64,000 nt of DNA from Namhaeicola sp039714555. GTDB taxonomy: Bacteria > Bacteroidota > Bacteroidia > Flavobacteriales > Flavobacteriaceae. Location of the stretch: positions 18,809 through 82,808 of the forward strand of contig JBDLJB010000010.1 in NCBI GenBank assembly GCA_039714555.1, in the 5' to 3' direction. This document shows positions 42,563 through 52,302 of the stretch, piece by piece. Positions within the stretch are counted from its first letter, which is position 1. Every line of letters starts with the position of its first letter. Made by a program: the position numbers and the translations under genes. The notes under the pieces were generated by a model. The model was not told the origin of the DNA and searched no databases. It saw only the letters and a list, made by a program, of their open reading frames with translations.

Positions 42563-44962
42563 ATGAATTTAAAAAAGATAGTTTTTATAGTGTTTTTAAT
42601 TTGTATAAATTCTTTAATTCTTGCCCAAGAATCTACTGTAAGGATCAATCATGAAGGCAAAGATTTTACACAATTAAAGCACGCATGGACAGCTCAATGG
42701 ATAACTCATCCCACAGAATCTACTTTAGATTCAAGAGTATTTTTGTTTAGAAGAAACTTTGATCTGGCTATACAACCAACTAAATTTATAATTTATGTTT
42801 CTGCTGATAATCGTTATCGTTTGTATGTAAATGGAAAATATATAGTTTCAGGACCGTCTTCTTCTGATATTAATAATTATAGATACGAAACTCTTGATAT
42901 AGCCAAACATTTAAAAGTTGGTAAAAATACGATTGCTACAGAAGTAGTAAACTTTGGCGAATACAGAAAAGCTTCATCAATGACCTTTCAAACCGCTTTT
43001 ATCATGCAGGGTGACAAAAAAAATCCTGTTGATGTAAATACAAGCAGCAAAAGTGAATGGAAAGTTACCAGAGATTTTGGGTTTGAAAGCATTCCATTTG
43101 TGAGTGACTCTTTGCGTGGTTATTATGCTGCCGGACCTGGAGAAATAAGAATTGAATCTAAACACCCAAAAAAATGGAAAGAGATAAGTTTTGACGATTC
43201 TAAATGGTTACAACCTAAATCTGGCACAGTTGAATTTGCCGTTGGTAGAGGATTCCTTTTTGGAAGCACCTGGTATTTGGTGCCGAGAACCATTCCTTTT
43301 ATGGAAGAAAGTGAGCAAAGATTTGGTAAAATTGCTCGTGCAGAAGGGATGAAAATTACTGATAACTTTATCAAAGGCGCAGGCTCTTTAATAATTCCGC
43401 CAAATAAAAAAGTAATAATTTTAATCGACCAGAAACATCATACCATCGGTCATCCGGAGATGATCTACTCTAAAGGAAAAGAGAGTAAAATAAAAATTAC
43501 ATATTCCGAAGCGATGTATGATAAAGATTGGAAAAAAGGAAATAGAAATATAGTTGAAGGTAAACATATTTTAGGATATTATGACATCATTTATCCGGAT
43601 GGCTCTGAAGATAATATCTTTAAACCTTTCGGACAAAAAACATATCGATTCATAGAATTAGACATTCAAACTAAAAATGAACCATTAGAAATTAATGATT
43701 ATTATGGAGTTTATACCGCATATCCATTTAAGGAAAATGCAAAATTTGAAACAGGTAATGATGTACTCGATCAAATTTGGGATGCTTCCTGGTTGACCTT
43801 ACGTAATTCAGCGGTTGAGAATTTTATCGATCCGTATTATGAGCAATTACAATATATTGGTGATTCGCGAATTGAAGCTTTGGTTTCTATTGCTGTTGAC
43901 GGAGACGATAGATTAATGCAAAAAGCCATTGAAATGTTTGATAATTCAAGGTTGCCAAATGGTCTGACCCAAAGTAGATACCCATCTTATATTGTACAGG
44001 TTATTCCTACTTTTTCTTTAATTTGGATAAATATGATTCACGATTATCATATGTTTAAAAATAATGATGACTTTATTAAAAAATTTACTCCGGGTATGAA
44101 AACCGTATTAGATTGGTGGGCTAATAAAGTAGATGAAACAGGTATGCCAACAAATATGGAATGGTGGAATTTTACTGATTGGAGTTCTGATTTTACAAAT
44201 GGTATTCCAGAAGGTGCTGATGATGGATATTCTTCTTCAATAGCATTACAATTTGTGTATGCATTGCAAAATGCAGTTCAAATATTTACTGATTTTGGTA
44301 TGTTGGAAGAGGCAAAAAAATATGATGCCTTACAACAGGATATTATAAAAAGCATTTTGGATAACTGTTTTGTTTCTTCAAAAGGATTGATCGCAGAAAC
44401 TCCAAATAAAAAGCATTTTTCACAACACACTAATATCATGGCGATCTTAACGGATGCAATTCCTGAAAAGGATCAAAAAGGGATGATGCAAAAAATTCTT
44501 GACGATAAAAGCTTGATTCAAACAACCATTTACTATAAGTTTTATTTATTTGAAGCTTTAAAAAAAGCGGGTTTAGGAGATGAGTATTTGAATTTATTAC
44601 AAAACTGGACCAACCAATTAAACCAGGGTTTAACTACTTTTGCTGAAACTGATATTGAGCCCCGTAGTGAATGTCATGCTTGGAGTGCATCACCTAATTT
44701 TCATTTTCTAACCTTGGTTGCCGGAATTCAACCAAACGCTTTAAATTTTAAAGAAATTTTAATAGCACCAAATTTAGGTGAATTGAAAAATGTAGATGCA
44801 AAAATGCCACATCCCAATGGTTTCGTTGAAGTTAAATTAGAAAGAAATGAAGATAAGATCAAAGGAGAAGTTATCCTTCCAAAAGGAACTTATGGTACTT
44901 TTAAATGGAAAGGAAAACAAATTAAATTAAAAGAAGGATATCAAATAATAAATATCAAATAA
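42563..44962 (+). CDS. Secreted alpha-L-rhamnosidase-like glycoside hydrolase (GH78)
   Basis: An ATG at 42548 is possible, but 42563 (MNLKKIVFIVFLICINSLIL) gives a normal signal peptide and 799 residues. Counted from the upstream ATG, beta-sandwich domains occupy about 30-390 (a carbohydrate-binding part with VSADNRYRLYVNGKYI). The (alpha/alpha)6 barrel follows from about 395. The general acid is probably Glu432 in DPYYEQLQYIGDSRIEAL. The later pair of conserved segments is TNMEWWNFTDWSSDF and the Glu-rich PRSECHAWSASPNFHFL near the end of the barrel. By family it removes terminal rhamnose from glycans or glycosides. No SusCD pair or other glycosidase is next to it. Substrate unproven. Confidence 0.85.
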   Translation: MNLKKIVFIVFLICINSLILAQESTVRINHEGKDFTQLKHAWTAQWITHPTESTLDSRVFLFRRNFDLAIQPTKFIIYVSADNRYRLYVNGKYIVSGPSSSDINNYRYETLDIAKHLKVGKNTIATEVVNFGEYRKASSMTFQTAFIMQGDKKNPVDVNTSSKSEWKVTRDFGFESIPFVSDSLRGYYAAGPGEIRIESKHPKKWKEISFDDSKWLQPKSGTVEFAVGRGFLFGSTWYLVPRTIPFMEESEQRFGKIARAEGMKITDNFIKGAGSLIIPPNKKVIILIDQKHHTIGHPEMIYSKGKESKIKITYSEAMYDKDWKKGNRNIVEGKHILGYYDIIYPDGSEDNIFKPFGQKTYRFIELDIQTKNEPLEINDYYGVYTAYPFKENAKFETGNDVLDQIWDASWLTLRNSAVENFIDPYYEQLQYIGDSRIEALVSIAVDGDDRLMQKAIEMFDNSRLPNGLTQSRYPSYIVQVIPTFSLIWINMIHDYHMFKNNDDFIKKFTPGMKTVLDWWANKVDETGMPTNMEWWNFTDWSSDFTNGIPEGADDGYSSSIALQFVYALQNAVQIFTDFGMLEEAKKYDALQQDIIKSILDNCFVSSKGLIAETPNKKHFSQHTNIMAILTDAIPEKDQKGMMQKILDDKSLIQTTIYYKFYLFEALKKAGLGDEYLNLLQNWTNQLNQGLTTFAETDIEPRSECHAWSASPNFHFLTLVAGIQPNALNFKEILIAPNLGELKNVDAKMPHPNGFVEVKLERNEDKIKGEVILPKGTYGTFKWKGKQIKLKEGYQIINIK

Positions 44963-45013
44963 TGTTAATGAAGTTCTTTATAAACCAATTATTACTCCTA
45001 AGATGAGCTATAT

Positions 45014-45757
45014 TTATACCATCACAGCATCTTTTATTGCTTTTTCTGTTTTTAAAAACAATTCGTCAAAAGACATTGAATCACTTTTAATAGGTTTATG
45101 AACCTCAAAATTTAATCTTACACCTATTTCCATCGGGAAATTTCCATATCTTACTAATTTCCAGGAATTGTTAATAGTTATCGGTACCACATAGGAAGAA
45201 GGTGCATATTTCACCATCATTTTAAGACCGTTTTGTGAAAATCGTTTTGGTTCGCCATTTCTACTTCTGGTTCCTTCCGGAAATATAACTGCCGATCGAT
45301 TATTTTCTTCCAGATATTTTCCAAATTTCATAATGGCAGGTAAAGATTGTTTTGGATTTTTTCGATCGATCAAAATAGAGCCTCCATGTCTTAAATTAAA
45401 TGAAATACTAGGTATTCCTTTTCCCAACTCTATTTTTGAGACATATTTGGGATGAAATTTTTGCAAATAGCACCCAATACCCGTTATATCATGCAAACTT
45501 TGATGGTTAGATGCTATGATCAATGGTACTCCTTCAGGTATTTTTTGATTATTAATAAATTTAATACGAGTTCCTAAAACATATAAACTTGCCACCAAAC
45601 AACAACTCAAATAATCTACTGATTTTTTATGTGCTGAATATCCTCCTAATTTTAAGCTCAACCATTGAATGGGTTGAAAAACTAACAAGATCAATCCGTA
45701 AAAAAAGTAAAATAAAATCGTTAGAGGATAAGAAAGAATTTTTTTAAAAAAAGACAT
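45014..45757 (-). CDS. plsC: 1-acyl-sn-glycerol-3-phosphate acyltransferase
   Basis: A 247-residue membrane-bound acyltransferase that makes phosphatidic acid. An N-terminal hydrophobic segment (about 10-30) precedes the catalytic NHQSLHD (H-x4-D) motif, then ILIDRKNP and FPEGTRSRNGE, the substrate-binding EGTR block, and VVPITINNS. All four acyltransferase motifs are in place. The gene converges on the rhamnosidase-like gene across 51 bases with no clear terminator. Confidence 0.93.
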   Translation of the reverse strand: MSFFKKILSYPLTILFYFFYGLILLVFQPIQWLSLKLGGYSAHKKSVDYLSCCLVASLYVLGTRIKFINNQKIPEGVPLIIASNHQSLHDITGIGCYLQKFHPKYVSKIELGKGIPSISFNLRHGGSILIDRKNPKQSLPAIMKFGKYLEENNRSAVIFPEGTRSRNGEPKRFSQNGLKMMVKYAPSSYVVPITINNSWKLVRYGNFPMEIGVRLNFEVHKPIKSDSMSFDELFLKTEKAIKDAVMV

Positions 45758-45808
45758 TTTAACAGAATTTATAGGTTCATAGGAACAATATAAAGGAATG
45801 ACAGCTTT

Positions 45809-46237
45809 TTAAAACCATTGACTCCAAGGAATTCTACTTAAAACCAATAATAAAGCTATACCATAATAAATAGCTATGGTTTTAAACATTTCCTTATCAG
45901 TTGATTTATTTTTAAGTTTTTTAAATCCAATGGTTACTAAAATAACTGCTACGATCATCATTAAAGGATGTTCTACAACAAAAAGTCTAATCTCAGCATT
46001 CTTCATTACCTCTCCCATCCCTTGATTTTTTAAAACGGTAAAATGCGTAGAAGTAAAAAGAACGATTAGCCCTAGTATTAACTGAATATGCATTACAATT
46101 AAAGTAAAAAGAGGAATTCGAAGGTCTTTTGCCTTAAATCCTTTGTTTGATGTTAAGCTAATTACTGCATTTACAACTGCTATTACAAGCATTAGTAATG
46201 TAAGAATTGCCCAGATAGAATGTACCATATTTATCAT
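45809..46237 (-). CDS. Four-helix membrane protein of unknown function (cytochrome-b-like in layout)
   Basis: A 142-residue protein with four hydrophobic segments (about 5-27, 42-64, 88-107, 120-138). Conserved-looking His residues lie in the first and second segments (MVHSIWAIL, IVMHIQLIL) and near the third (VVEHPLMMI), so haem binding is conceivable. I recall related proteins from Flavobacteriaceae being annotated loosely as cytochrome B. No firm family call is made. It lies between plsC and the 308-base gap before the TonB receptor gene and has a good -7 box. Confidence 0.7.
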   Translation of the reverse strand: MINMVHSIWAILTLLMLVIAVVNAVISLTSNKGFKAKDLRIPLFTLIVMHIQLILGLIVLFTSTHFTVLKNQGMGEVMKNAEIRLFVVEHPLMMIVAVILVTIGFKKLKNKSTDKEMFKTIAIYYGIALLLVLSRIPWSQWF

Positions 46238-46273
46238 AATAGTATGTTTTTAGTTTTGATTTTTTAGTTAAGC

Positions 46274-46281
46274 AAAAGTAA
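46274..46281 (-). promoter_or_regulatory. Candidate -7 box of the four-helix membrane protein gene
   Basis: TACTTTTG on the minus strand fits TAnnTTTG, 36 bases above the start. It lies at the left end of a 308-base gap (46238-46545) that otherwise holds the receptor terminator and unremarkable AT-rich sequence with a weak 5-bp hairpin at TGTCC/GGACA. Confidence 0.45.
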
Positions 46282-46471
46282 TAATTATAAATTATAAAAG
46301 AAGTTAAACTTAATGGTTCTACTGATATTTTAATAGAATACTTATTTTTATGTCCTTATGCCGGACAGATATTTTATTTTTTTCTTGATAAAAAAACAAA
46401 AAAATCAAGTGATACAATAATTTAACAACCTAAATTTTATAAAGTTTAAAAAAGTTGAACATCATTAAAAA

Positions 46472-46500
46472 ACCCACTCTTGAAAAGATCAAGAGTGGGT
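46472..46500 (-). terminator. Strong rho-independent terminator of the TonB-receptor gene
   Basis: A perfect 12-bp stem, ACCCACTCTTGA with TCAAGAGTGGGT, around a 5-base loop is followed on the minus strand by six T. It lies 45 bases below the receptor stop codon. Confidence 0.88.
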
Positions 46501-46545
46501 AAGTTAATAATAAACAGATTATTATTTATTTAAATACTAAGCTTA

Positions 46546-49236
46546 TTAAAATCTAAATTTAACTGATGTATTCCAGCTTCTACCCCAACCAAAATAAACA
46601 CGATTGTCAGTATTAACACCTCTCCAGGTATCATCTCCTGCCTCCGCATGTCTATTGGTGTCTGATTCAGAAATGTACAATTCATCAAAAAGGTTGTTCA
46701 TGTTAAAACTAAACATTAAAGAATTGTTATTCTTCATTCTCCAGTTATAAGATATTCTTGCATCAACCAAATTAAAAGAAGGTAATTTTAAAGAACCATC
46801 ATGATCAGCATGATCAAAATCATCTGTATTAATTGCCGCATATAAATTACCTGCATAACGCCAGTTCAAACCAAAGTTAAATCCATCCAAAAATCTATAA
46901 GTAGCCCCTAAAGCTGCCGTAGTTTGGGCCGCATCACCAACTTTTACACCATCTAAATAATAAGTTTCACCTGAACCTCCAACTTGTTCATTATTTTCAT
47001 CATATAGCGTTCCAGTAACATCTCCATTATATTTCCAGTTACCTATAGACAACATACCATTAAAAGAGAAATGATCATTTAATCTATAATACGATTCTAA
47101 CTCTAAACCAATATGTACTTGTTCTATCCCTTGAAAATCAGCATAACCATATGAATCATCAGAAAGTGTAACACTCTGACGTTTAAAAACATCTTTCCAA
47201 GAAGTTCTATAAACGTTAGCTTTTAAATTAAAATTACTCATAATAAAATTATAACCAAATTCTAATCCATATATTTTTTCATTGGTTAAACCTTCATTAA
47301 CATCATTAGAGTTATAGCTTGGATAAACAGCACTAAATAAAGGTTGTTTAGAGTAATAACCTGTATTGGCAAATAAACTGTGATTTTCATTTATATTCCA
47401 GTTAATACCTCCTTTGATATTACCTCCAACTAAACCTTCCCAACCTGATTCCTGCTCACCTTCCAGTAAATTGAAATAATCGGTACGTTTAAATGATTGT
47501 TTTGAAATACCAAATTGTAAGAAAGTTGAAATCGTTTCAGTTTTATATTCAACTTGTCCAAATCCACCAAACCATTTTACACCACCAACATTGTAATATT
47601 CAATTTTTTGTTGGTCTTTAATATTTGCCCAAGGGTTAAAACTAGGTGAAGCAGCAACATATTCAGTGATCATTCTATTAGGATTATTTTTATCTCTGTC
47701 ATCAGTATAACCATCTGCACCCAAATCATTATTTACAACTCTGTAATGAAAACCTTGATAGGTTCTTGCATCAATTCCAAGGTCCCAGCTAAAATTCTCA
47801 TTTACATCATTGTGAAAGTTTGAAATGATCCCGTACCAGTTATGTGAATTCATAGAAGCTCTTCTGGTAAAACCGTTATATCTATCGTTAATAAATTCTC
47901 CACTTTCATTAGGTACTCTATCATCACCAAAATCAGGTACACTACCTCCTGAATTCCATTTAGCGATATCATCAAAACGTATCAACCCGTTTGCATCTTT
48001 AAATTGACCGTAATAATCTCTTCCACCATTAATCCTACCTATTGGACCGGTACCACCTCCACGGCCCCAAGAGCCATAAACGATAGTAGATAAATTAGAG
48101 TTTTCACTCATTACCCAATCATAGTTTAAAGACATGATAGGTTTATGGTAAAAGTTTCTTCTATAAGAAAACTCTTCACCATTCAAATAACCCCAATTGC
48201 TATTGTATTTTCTGTTAGGCTCACCATTCTTACCATATAGTTGACTTACAGATATTGGGTTTGCATAGGAATTTTGGTTATGCCATTGTGGCGCTCCTGT
48301 AAAAGTAAACATTAAAGAATGTTCAGTATTAATTTCATATCCTAAACCAATAAAATAGTTCCAGCCATTACCTTTGGTTCCATCAATATAGCCATCACCT
48401 GAATAATGACTTAACAATACAGAAGCTGAAAGACCACTATCTAACAATCCTGTTGAATAACTGGCTGCTTCTTTCATATAACTATCATTACCAAGAGTAA
48501 ATGAAACAGCTCCTCCTTCTCTGGCCTGAGAAGTTTTTGTTAAAACATTAATAGTACCTCCCACAGAAGAGATTGCCAATTTAGAAGAACCTAAACCACG
48601 CTGTACCTGCATAGCAGAAGTAACATCAGATAAACCAGCCCAGTTTGACCAATATACCCAACCGTTTTCCATGTCATTCACCGGCATACCATTGATCATT
48701 ATCGCAGTATTTCTTGAATTAAAACCACGAACATTGATACGTGAATCTCCATAACCACCACCTTGTTTTGTAGCATAAATTGATGGCGTTGTATTTAAAA
48801 TTTCCGGTAATTCTTGCGTACCTAAATTTTCTTGAATATCAACCGCTCTAATTGTAGAAACAGCCACTGGTGTTTCTCTTTCTTTTGCAAAGTCAACTAC
48901 ACCGGTTACAACAACTTCATCTAATACATTTTCGTCTTGTACTAAAGAAATGTTTCCAATGCTAACTGTTTCCCCACTAATAGCAGTAAATGTAATGTCT
49001 CTCGTTGTCATACCAACAAAAGAGATCTCTAAAACGCCGCTTCCTTCATTTACTTGTAAAGTGAAGTTTCCGTCAAAATCGGTAGTTGTACCGTTGCTCG
49101 TACCTTTTTCGATAACATTTGCTCCAGGTAAGGCTCCTGTTTCATCCATTACAGTACCTGTAACCTGTGTTTGAGCTAATAAAGTTGCAGATGTCATAAA
49201 AAACAATGCAACCAAAAGGGTTTTAAAATTTCTCAT
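46546..49236 (-). CDS. TonB-dependent outer-membrane receptor with carboxypeptidase-like N-terminal domain
   Basis: The start at 49236 (MRNFKTLLVALFFMTSATLLAQ) is chosen over 49269 because it begins the signal peptide; 896 residues remain. A carboxypeptidase-regulatory-like domain (TQVTGTVMDETGALPGANVI) is followed by the plug (ELPEILNTTPSIYATKQGGG, INVRGFNSRNTAIMINGMPV) and the barrel. The protein ends in SVKFRF, the C-terminal aromatic residue needed for outer-membrane insertion. It takes up a large ligand with TonB energy. No SusD-like gene is adjacent, so the ligand is unknown. It is monocistronic, with a strong terminator. Confidence 0.93.
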   Translation of the reverse strand: MRNFKTLLVALFFMTSATLLAQTQVTGTVMDETGALPGANVIEKGTSNGTTTDFDGNFTLQVNEGSGVLEISFVGMTTRDITFTAISGETVSIGNISLVQDENVLDEVVVTGVVDFAKERETPVAVSTIRAVDIQENLGTQELPEILNTTPSIYATKQGGGYGDSRINVRGFNSRNTAIMINGMPVNDMENGWVYWSNWAGLSDVTSAMQVQRGLGSSKLAISSVGGTINVLTKTSQAREGGAVSFTLGNDSYMKEAASYSTGLLDSGLSASVLLSHYSGDGYIDGTKGNGWNYFIGLGYEINTEHSLMFTFTGAPQWHNQNSYANPISVSQLYGKNGEPNRKYNSNWGYLNGEEFSYRRNFYHKPIMSLNYDWVMSENSNLSTIVYGSWGRGGGTGPIGRINGGRDYYGQFKDANGLIRFDDIAKWNSGGSVPDFGDDRVPNESGEFINDRYNGFTRRASMNSHNWYGIISNFHNDVNENFSWDLGIDARTYQGFHYRVVNNDLGADGYTDDRDKNNPNRMITEYVAASPSFNPWANIKDQQKIEYYNVGGVKWFGGFGQVEYKTETISTFLQFGISKQSFKRTDYFNLLEGEQESGWEGLVGGNIKGGINWNINENHSLFANTGYYSKQPLFSAVYPSYNSNDVNEGLTNEKIYGLEFGYNFIMSNFNLKANVYRTSWKDVFKRQSVTLSDDSYGYADFQGIEQVHIGLELESYYRLNDHFSFNGMLSIGNWKYNGDVTGTLYDENNEQVGGSGETYYLDGVKVGDAAQTTAALGATYRFLDGFNFGLNWRYAGNLYAAINTDDFDHADHDGSLKLPSFNLVDARISYNWRMKNNNSLMFSFNMNNLFDELYISESDTNRHAEAGDDTWRGVNTDNRVYFGWGRSWNTSVKFRF

Positions 49237-49266
49237 ATTTAGTTTAATTTGAGTTAATAACTTCGG

Positions 49267-49274
49267 CAAAACTA
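49267..49274 (-). promoter_or_regulatory. Candidate -7 box of the TonB-receptor gene
   Basis: TAGTTTTG on the minus strand fits TAnnTTTG, 30 bases above the chosen start at 49236. It overlaps the longer reading frame's 49269 start, which supports the shorter protein. Confidence 0.45.
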
Positions 49275-49335
49275 CAATAAATTATCAAAGAATAAAGTTT
49301 TATTTATTAAGAAATTATTAACACTTCAAATTTTA

Positions 49336-50910
49336 TTAAACTAAGAATTTCTTTGCTAATTCTTTTCCAAGTTCTACACCAAATTGATCAAAACTAAAAA
49401 TGTTCCAAACAACGCCTTGTACAAAGGTTTTGTGCTCATATAATGCAATTAATGAACCGAGATTGTAAGGTGATATTTTTTTTATAAATAAGCTATTTGA
49501 AGGTCGGTTTCCTTCAAAAACCTTAAACGGGAGTAGTTGATTTATTTTTTTTGAATCTCCTTGAAATTTCATATCTAAATGAACCTCTTCACTTGTTTTA
49601 CCGGCATATAATGCTTCTGCTTGAGCAAAGAAGTTTGACATTAATTTTTGGTGGTGATCTTGATTTCCGTATAATGACTCTTCAAATCCAATAAAATCAA
49701 CAGGTATTAATTTGGTGCCTTGATGTACCAATTGCATAAAGGCATGTTGAACATTGGTACCTGTATTACCCCAAATAATATTACCGGTTTGGTAAGTTAC
49801 TTTTTTCCCATTTCTATCAACTGATTTACCATTACTTTCCATTGATAATTGCTGTAAGAAAGGTGCTAATTTTTCTAAATATTGAGAATACGGTATTACG
49901 ACCTCTGATTCAGTATTAAAAAAATTATTATACCAAATACTCAATAAAGCTAAAACAACAGGCATATTTTTATCAAAAGATGTTTTTCTAAAATGTTCAT
50001 CCATTGCAAATGCACCTTTTAATAGATCATTGAAATTGTTAAAACCAACAGCTAAACTAATTGACAAGCCTACGGCACTCCAAAGTGAATATCTACCACC
50101 TACCCAGTTCCACATGGTAAAAATGTTTTCTTCGGCAATACCAAAATCTATAACATTTTTAAGATTTGTAGAAACGGCTACAAAATTGTGTTGGATATCG
50201 CTTTTTTTAGTCGCGAATTTTTTCGATAAAAACCATTTTTTTACTGTTTGAGCATTGGTAAGTGTTTCTTGTGTGGTAAAAGTTTTTGAAACAATAACGA
50301 ATAATGTTGTTTCAGGGTTTAAATTTTTAATTGTTTCAAATACATGATCTCCATCAATATTGGAAATAAAATGTGTATTAAGTTGGTTTTTATAAAATTG
50401 TAAAGCTTCAACAACCATTCTGGGGCCCAAATCAGATCCTCCAATACCAATATTAACAACATCTGTAATCGCCTTGCCTGAATAACCTTTAAATTTACCG
50501 GATATAACTTCGTTGGAAAAATTATTTATTTTTTGAAGTGTTTGCTGTACTTCAGGCATAATATCCTTATCATTTACAAGGATTTGATTATTGTTTTGGT
50601 TACGCAAAGCTGTATGTAAAACTGCCCTATTTTCGGTTTCATTGATTTTATCTCCATTAAAATACTTTTCAATAGCATCTTGCAATTCTGACTCATTTGC
50701 AAGTTCTAATAAATATTTTAAAGTTTCATCGGTAATTCTATTCTTTGAAATATCTAAAGTAAAATCTTCTGTTTTTAATGTAAGTTTTTCTTTTCTATAT
50801 CTATCTTTTTGAAAAAGGGTTTTCATATGAACATCTTTGATCTGTTCAAAATGATCTTCTAAACTTTTCCAGGATTTTGTTGCTGTTGGATTAATATTTT
50901 TTAAAGACAT
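49336..50910 (-). CDS. pgi: Glucose-6-phosphate isomerase
   Basis: A 524-residue cytosolic enzyme of glycolysis and gluconeogenesis that interconverts glucose-6-phosphate and fructose-6-phosphate. Substrate-binding loops are IGGSDLGPRMVVEAL and VSKTFTTQETLTNA. The signature WNWVGGRYSLWSAVGLS and the later NTGTNVQHAFMQLVHQGTKL with the catalytic Glu/His region are present, and the C-terminal signature is FDQFGVELGKELAKK. Length is slightly below the E. coli enzyme, as in other Bacteroidota. It is a single gene between the M23 peptidase gene (71-base gap) and the TonB receptor gene. Confidence 0.96.
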   Translation of the reverse strand: MSLKNINPTATKSWKSLEDHFEQIKDVHMKTLFQKDRYRKEKLTLKTEDFTLDISKNRITDETLKYLLELANESELQDAIEKYFNGDKINETENRAVLHTALRNQNNNQILVNDKDIMPEVQQTLQKINNFSNEVISGKFKGYSGKAITDVVNIGIGGSDLGPRMVVEALQFYKNQLNTHFISNIDGDHVFETIKNLNPETTLFVIVSKTFTTQETLTNAQTVKKWFLSKKFATKKSDIQHNFVAVSTNLKNVIDFGIAEENIFTMWNWVGGRYSLWSAVGLSISLAVGFNNFNDLLKGAFAMDEHFRKTSFDKNMPVVLALLSIWYNNFFNTESEVVIPYSQYLEKLAPFLQQLSMESNGKSVDRNGKKVTYQTGNIIWGNTGTNVQHAFMQLVHQGTKLIPVDFIGFEESLYGNQDHHQKLMSNFFAQAEALYAGKTSEEVHLDMKFQGDSKKINQLLPFKVFEGNRPSNSLFIKKISPYNLGSLIALYEHKTFVQGVVWNIFSFDQFGVELGKELAKKFLV

Positions 50911-50981
50911 GAGAAATGTGTTAATTAGTTAATGCAGTAATGATGTAATGATCTACAAAAAATTTATTGATAACCTATGAC

Positions 50982-52238
50982 CTATTTTTCTACAACAGTA
51001 TTTTCTAAATACTTTGCAGGAATATTATCCAAATCTTCTTTTAACGGTTGGATATAAATAAAATAAGGTTCTTTTAAGTGTTCTTTAATCGGTTCTGCTG
51101 AAGGTAATTTTTCACGTAGAGGATCTACCTGTCTCCCGTTTTTCCAAAATCTGTAACAAACATGAGGTCCGGCAGTGTTTCCTGTCATGCCAATCGTGCC
51201 AATAACATCGCCTTGTTTTACGTAATCTCCTTTTTTTACCAATCGTTTTTTCATGTGTAAATATTGGGTTGAATAGGTAGAGTTATGTTTAATTTTTACA
51301 TAATTACCATTTCCGCCCTTATAACGTGATTCAGTTACAGTACCACTTGCTGTACTCATAATTGGTGTACCAATGGGTGCGGCAAAATCGGTTCCTTTAT
51401 GAGCTTTTATTCTAAAACCATAATATTTAATTCGTCGATTTAAATTATAACGCGAAGAAATGCGACCAAATTTTAAAGGAGCTTTTAAGAACTTTCTACG
51501 TAAAGTTTTGGCATTTTCATCATAATAATCATTGATGTGTTTCGTAGAATCTGTTACAAAATTAAAGGAATATAAAGGTGTGTTTTTATGCTCAAAATAA
51601 GCTGCTGTAATATTTCCAATTCCAACAGAAACTGTATCATTAATAAATTTTTCTTCGTAGATCAATTTAAATTTATCTCCTTTTTGCAAATGGAAAAAAT
51701 CAATGGTCCAGGCATAAATATCTGCCATTTCCAAGGCCAGAAGATAATTTAATTCTTGTTTTTGTATGGCTTCTGATAAAGAAGATTCAATGACTCCGGA
51801 TGCAGTTTTAGTAAGTATTTTTACTTTTTTTCTACAAAATGTTGTTTGAATAGAATCTGTAAAATCTACAATAAGATATTCTATTTTATTTCGCTGATAA
51901 ACAAAGACTTGTGCTTTTTCAGTGGAATCCTTTTTAGCTAAAATTGTATAAGGTTTTCCTGCTCTTAACTTTCTAATATCAAAGGTGTCTTTTGCAGCAG
52001 CAGCAATTTTATAAATCTCCGGATAATCAACATGATATCTATCTAAAATCTCACCAAAACTCTCACCGTTTTTAATGGTGTCTTTAATAACTTTATAGTT
52101 ATTCAAAATATAACCAAACTCCTCAATGATCTTTGGTTTTGTTTCAATTATTTCAGGCTCTATATTTGATTCAACAACTTCGTTCTTACAAGATTGGAAA
52201 ACGAATAAACCCAGCGCAACTATTAATATTTTTTTCAC
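50982..52238 (-). CDS. M23 family peptidoglycan endopeptidase lipoprotein with a Cys in the zinc site
   Basis: A 418-residue lipoprotein (lipobox FQSC near residue 16). A LysM-like/Csd3-type N-terminal region (about 45-110, with SFGEILDRYHVDYPEIYKIA) precedes a beta-rich middle domain and the LytM domain at about 265-375. Metal and catalytic residues are His280 and Asp284 in HKGTDFAAP, His328 in QYLHM and His359 in GPHVCYRFWKNG. Where most M23 enzymes have HLH, this one reads His359-Val-Cys361, so the third zinc ligand is probably a cysteine. It should cut peptide cross-links in the periplasm. It has an exact -7 box 27 bases upstream. Confidence 0.9.
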   Translation of the reverse strand: MKKILIVALGLFVFQSCKNEVVESNIEPEIIETKPKIIEEFGYILNNYKVIKDTIKNGESFGEILDRYHVDYPEIYKIAAAAKDTFDIRKLRAGKPYTILAKKDSTEKAQVFVYQRNKIEYLIVDFTDSIQTTFCRKKVKILTKTASGVIESSLSEAIQKQELNYLLALEMADIYAWTIDFFHLQKGDKFKLIYEEKFINDTVSVGIGNITAAYFEHKNTPLYSFNFVTDSTKHINDYYDENAKTLRRKFLKAPLKFGRISSRYNLNRRIKYYGFRIKAHKGTDFAAPIGTPIMSTASGTVTESRYKGGNGNYVKIKHNSTYSTQYLHMKKRLVKKGDYVKQGDVIGTIGMTGNTAGPHVCYRFWKNGRQVDPLREKLPSAEPIKEHLKEPYFIYIQPLKEDLDNIPAKYLENTVVEK

Positions 52239-52265
52239 TTAACTCTTTTTCATTATAATAATTTG

Positions 52266-52273
52266 CAAATTTA
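52266..52273 (-). promoter_or_regulatory. Candidate -7 box of the M23 peptidase gene
   Basis: TAAATTTG on the minus strand fits TAnnTTTG, 27 bases above the start, within the 64-base gap to the DUF3108 gene. Confidence 0.4.
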
Positions 52274-52302
52274 TTTAATTTACCAATTAATCCAGTTATA
52301 AT

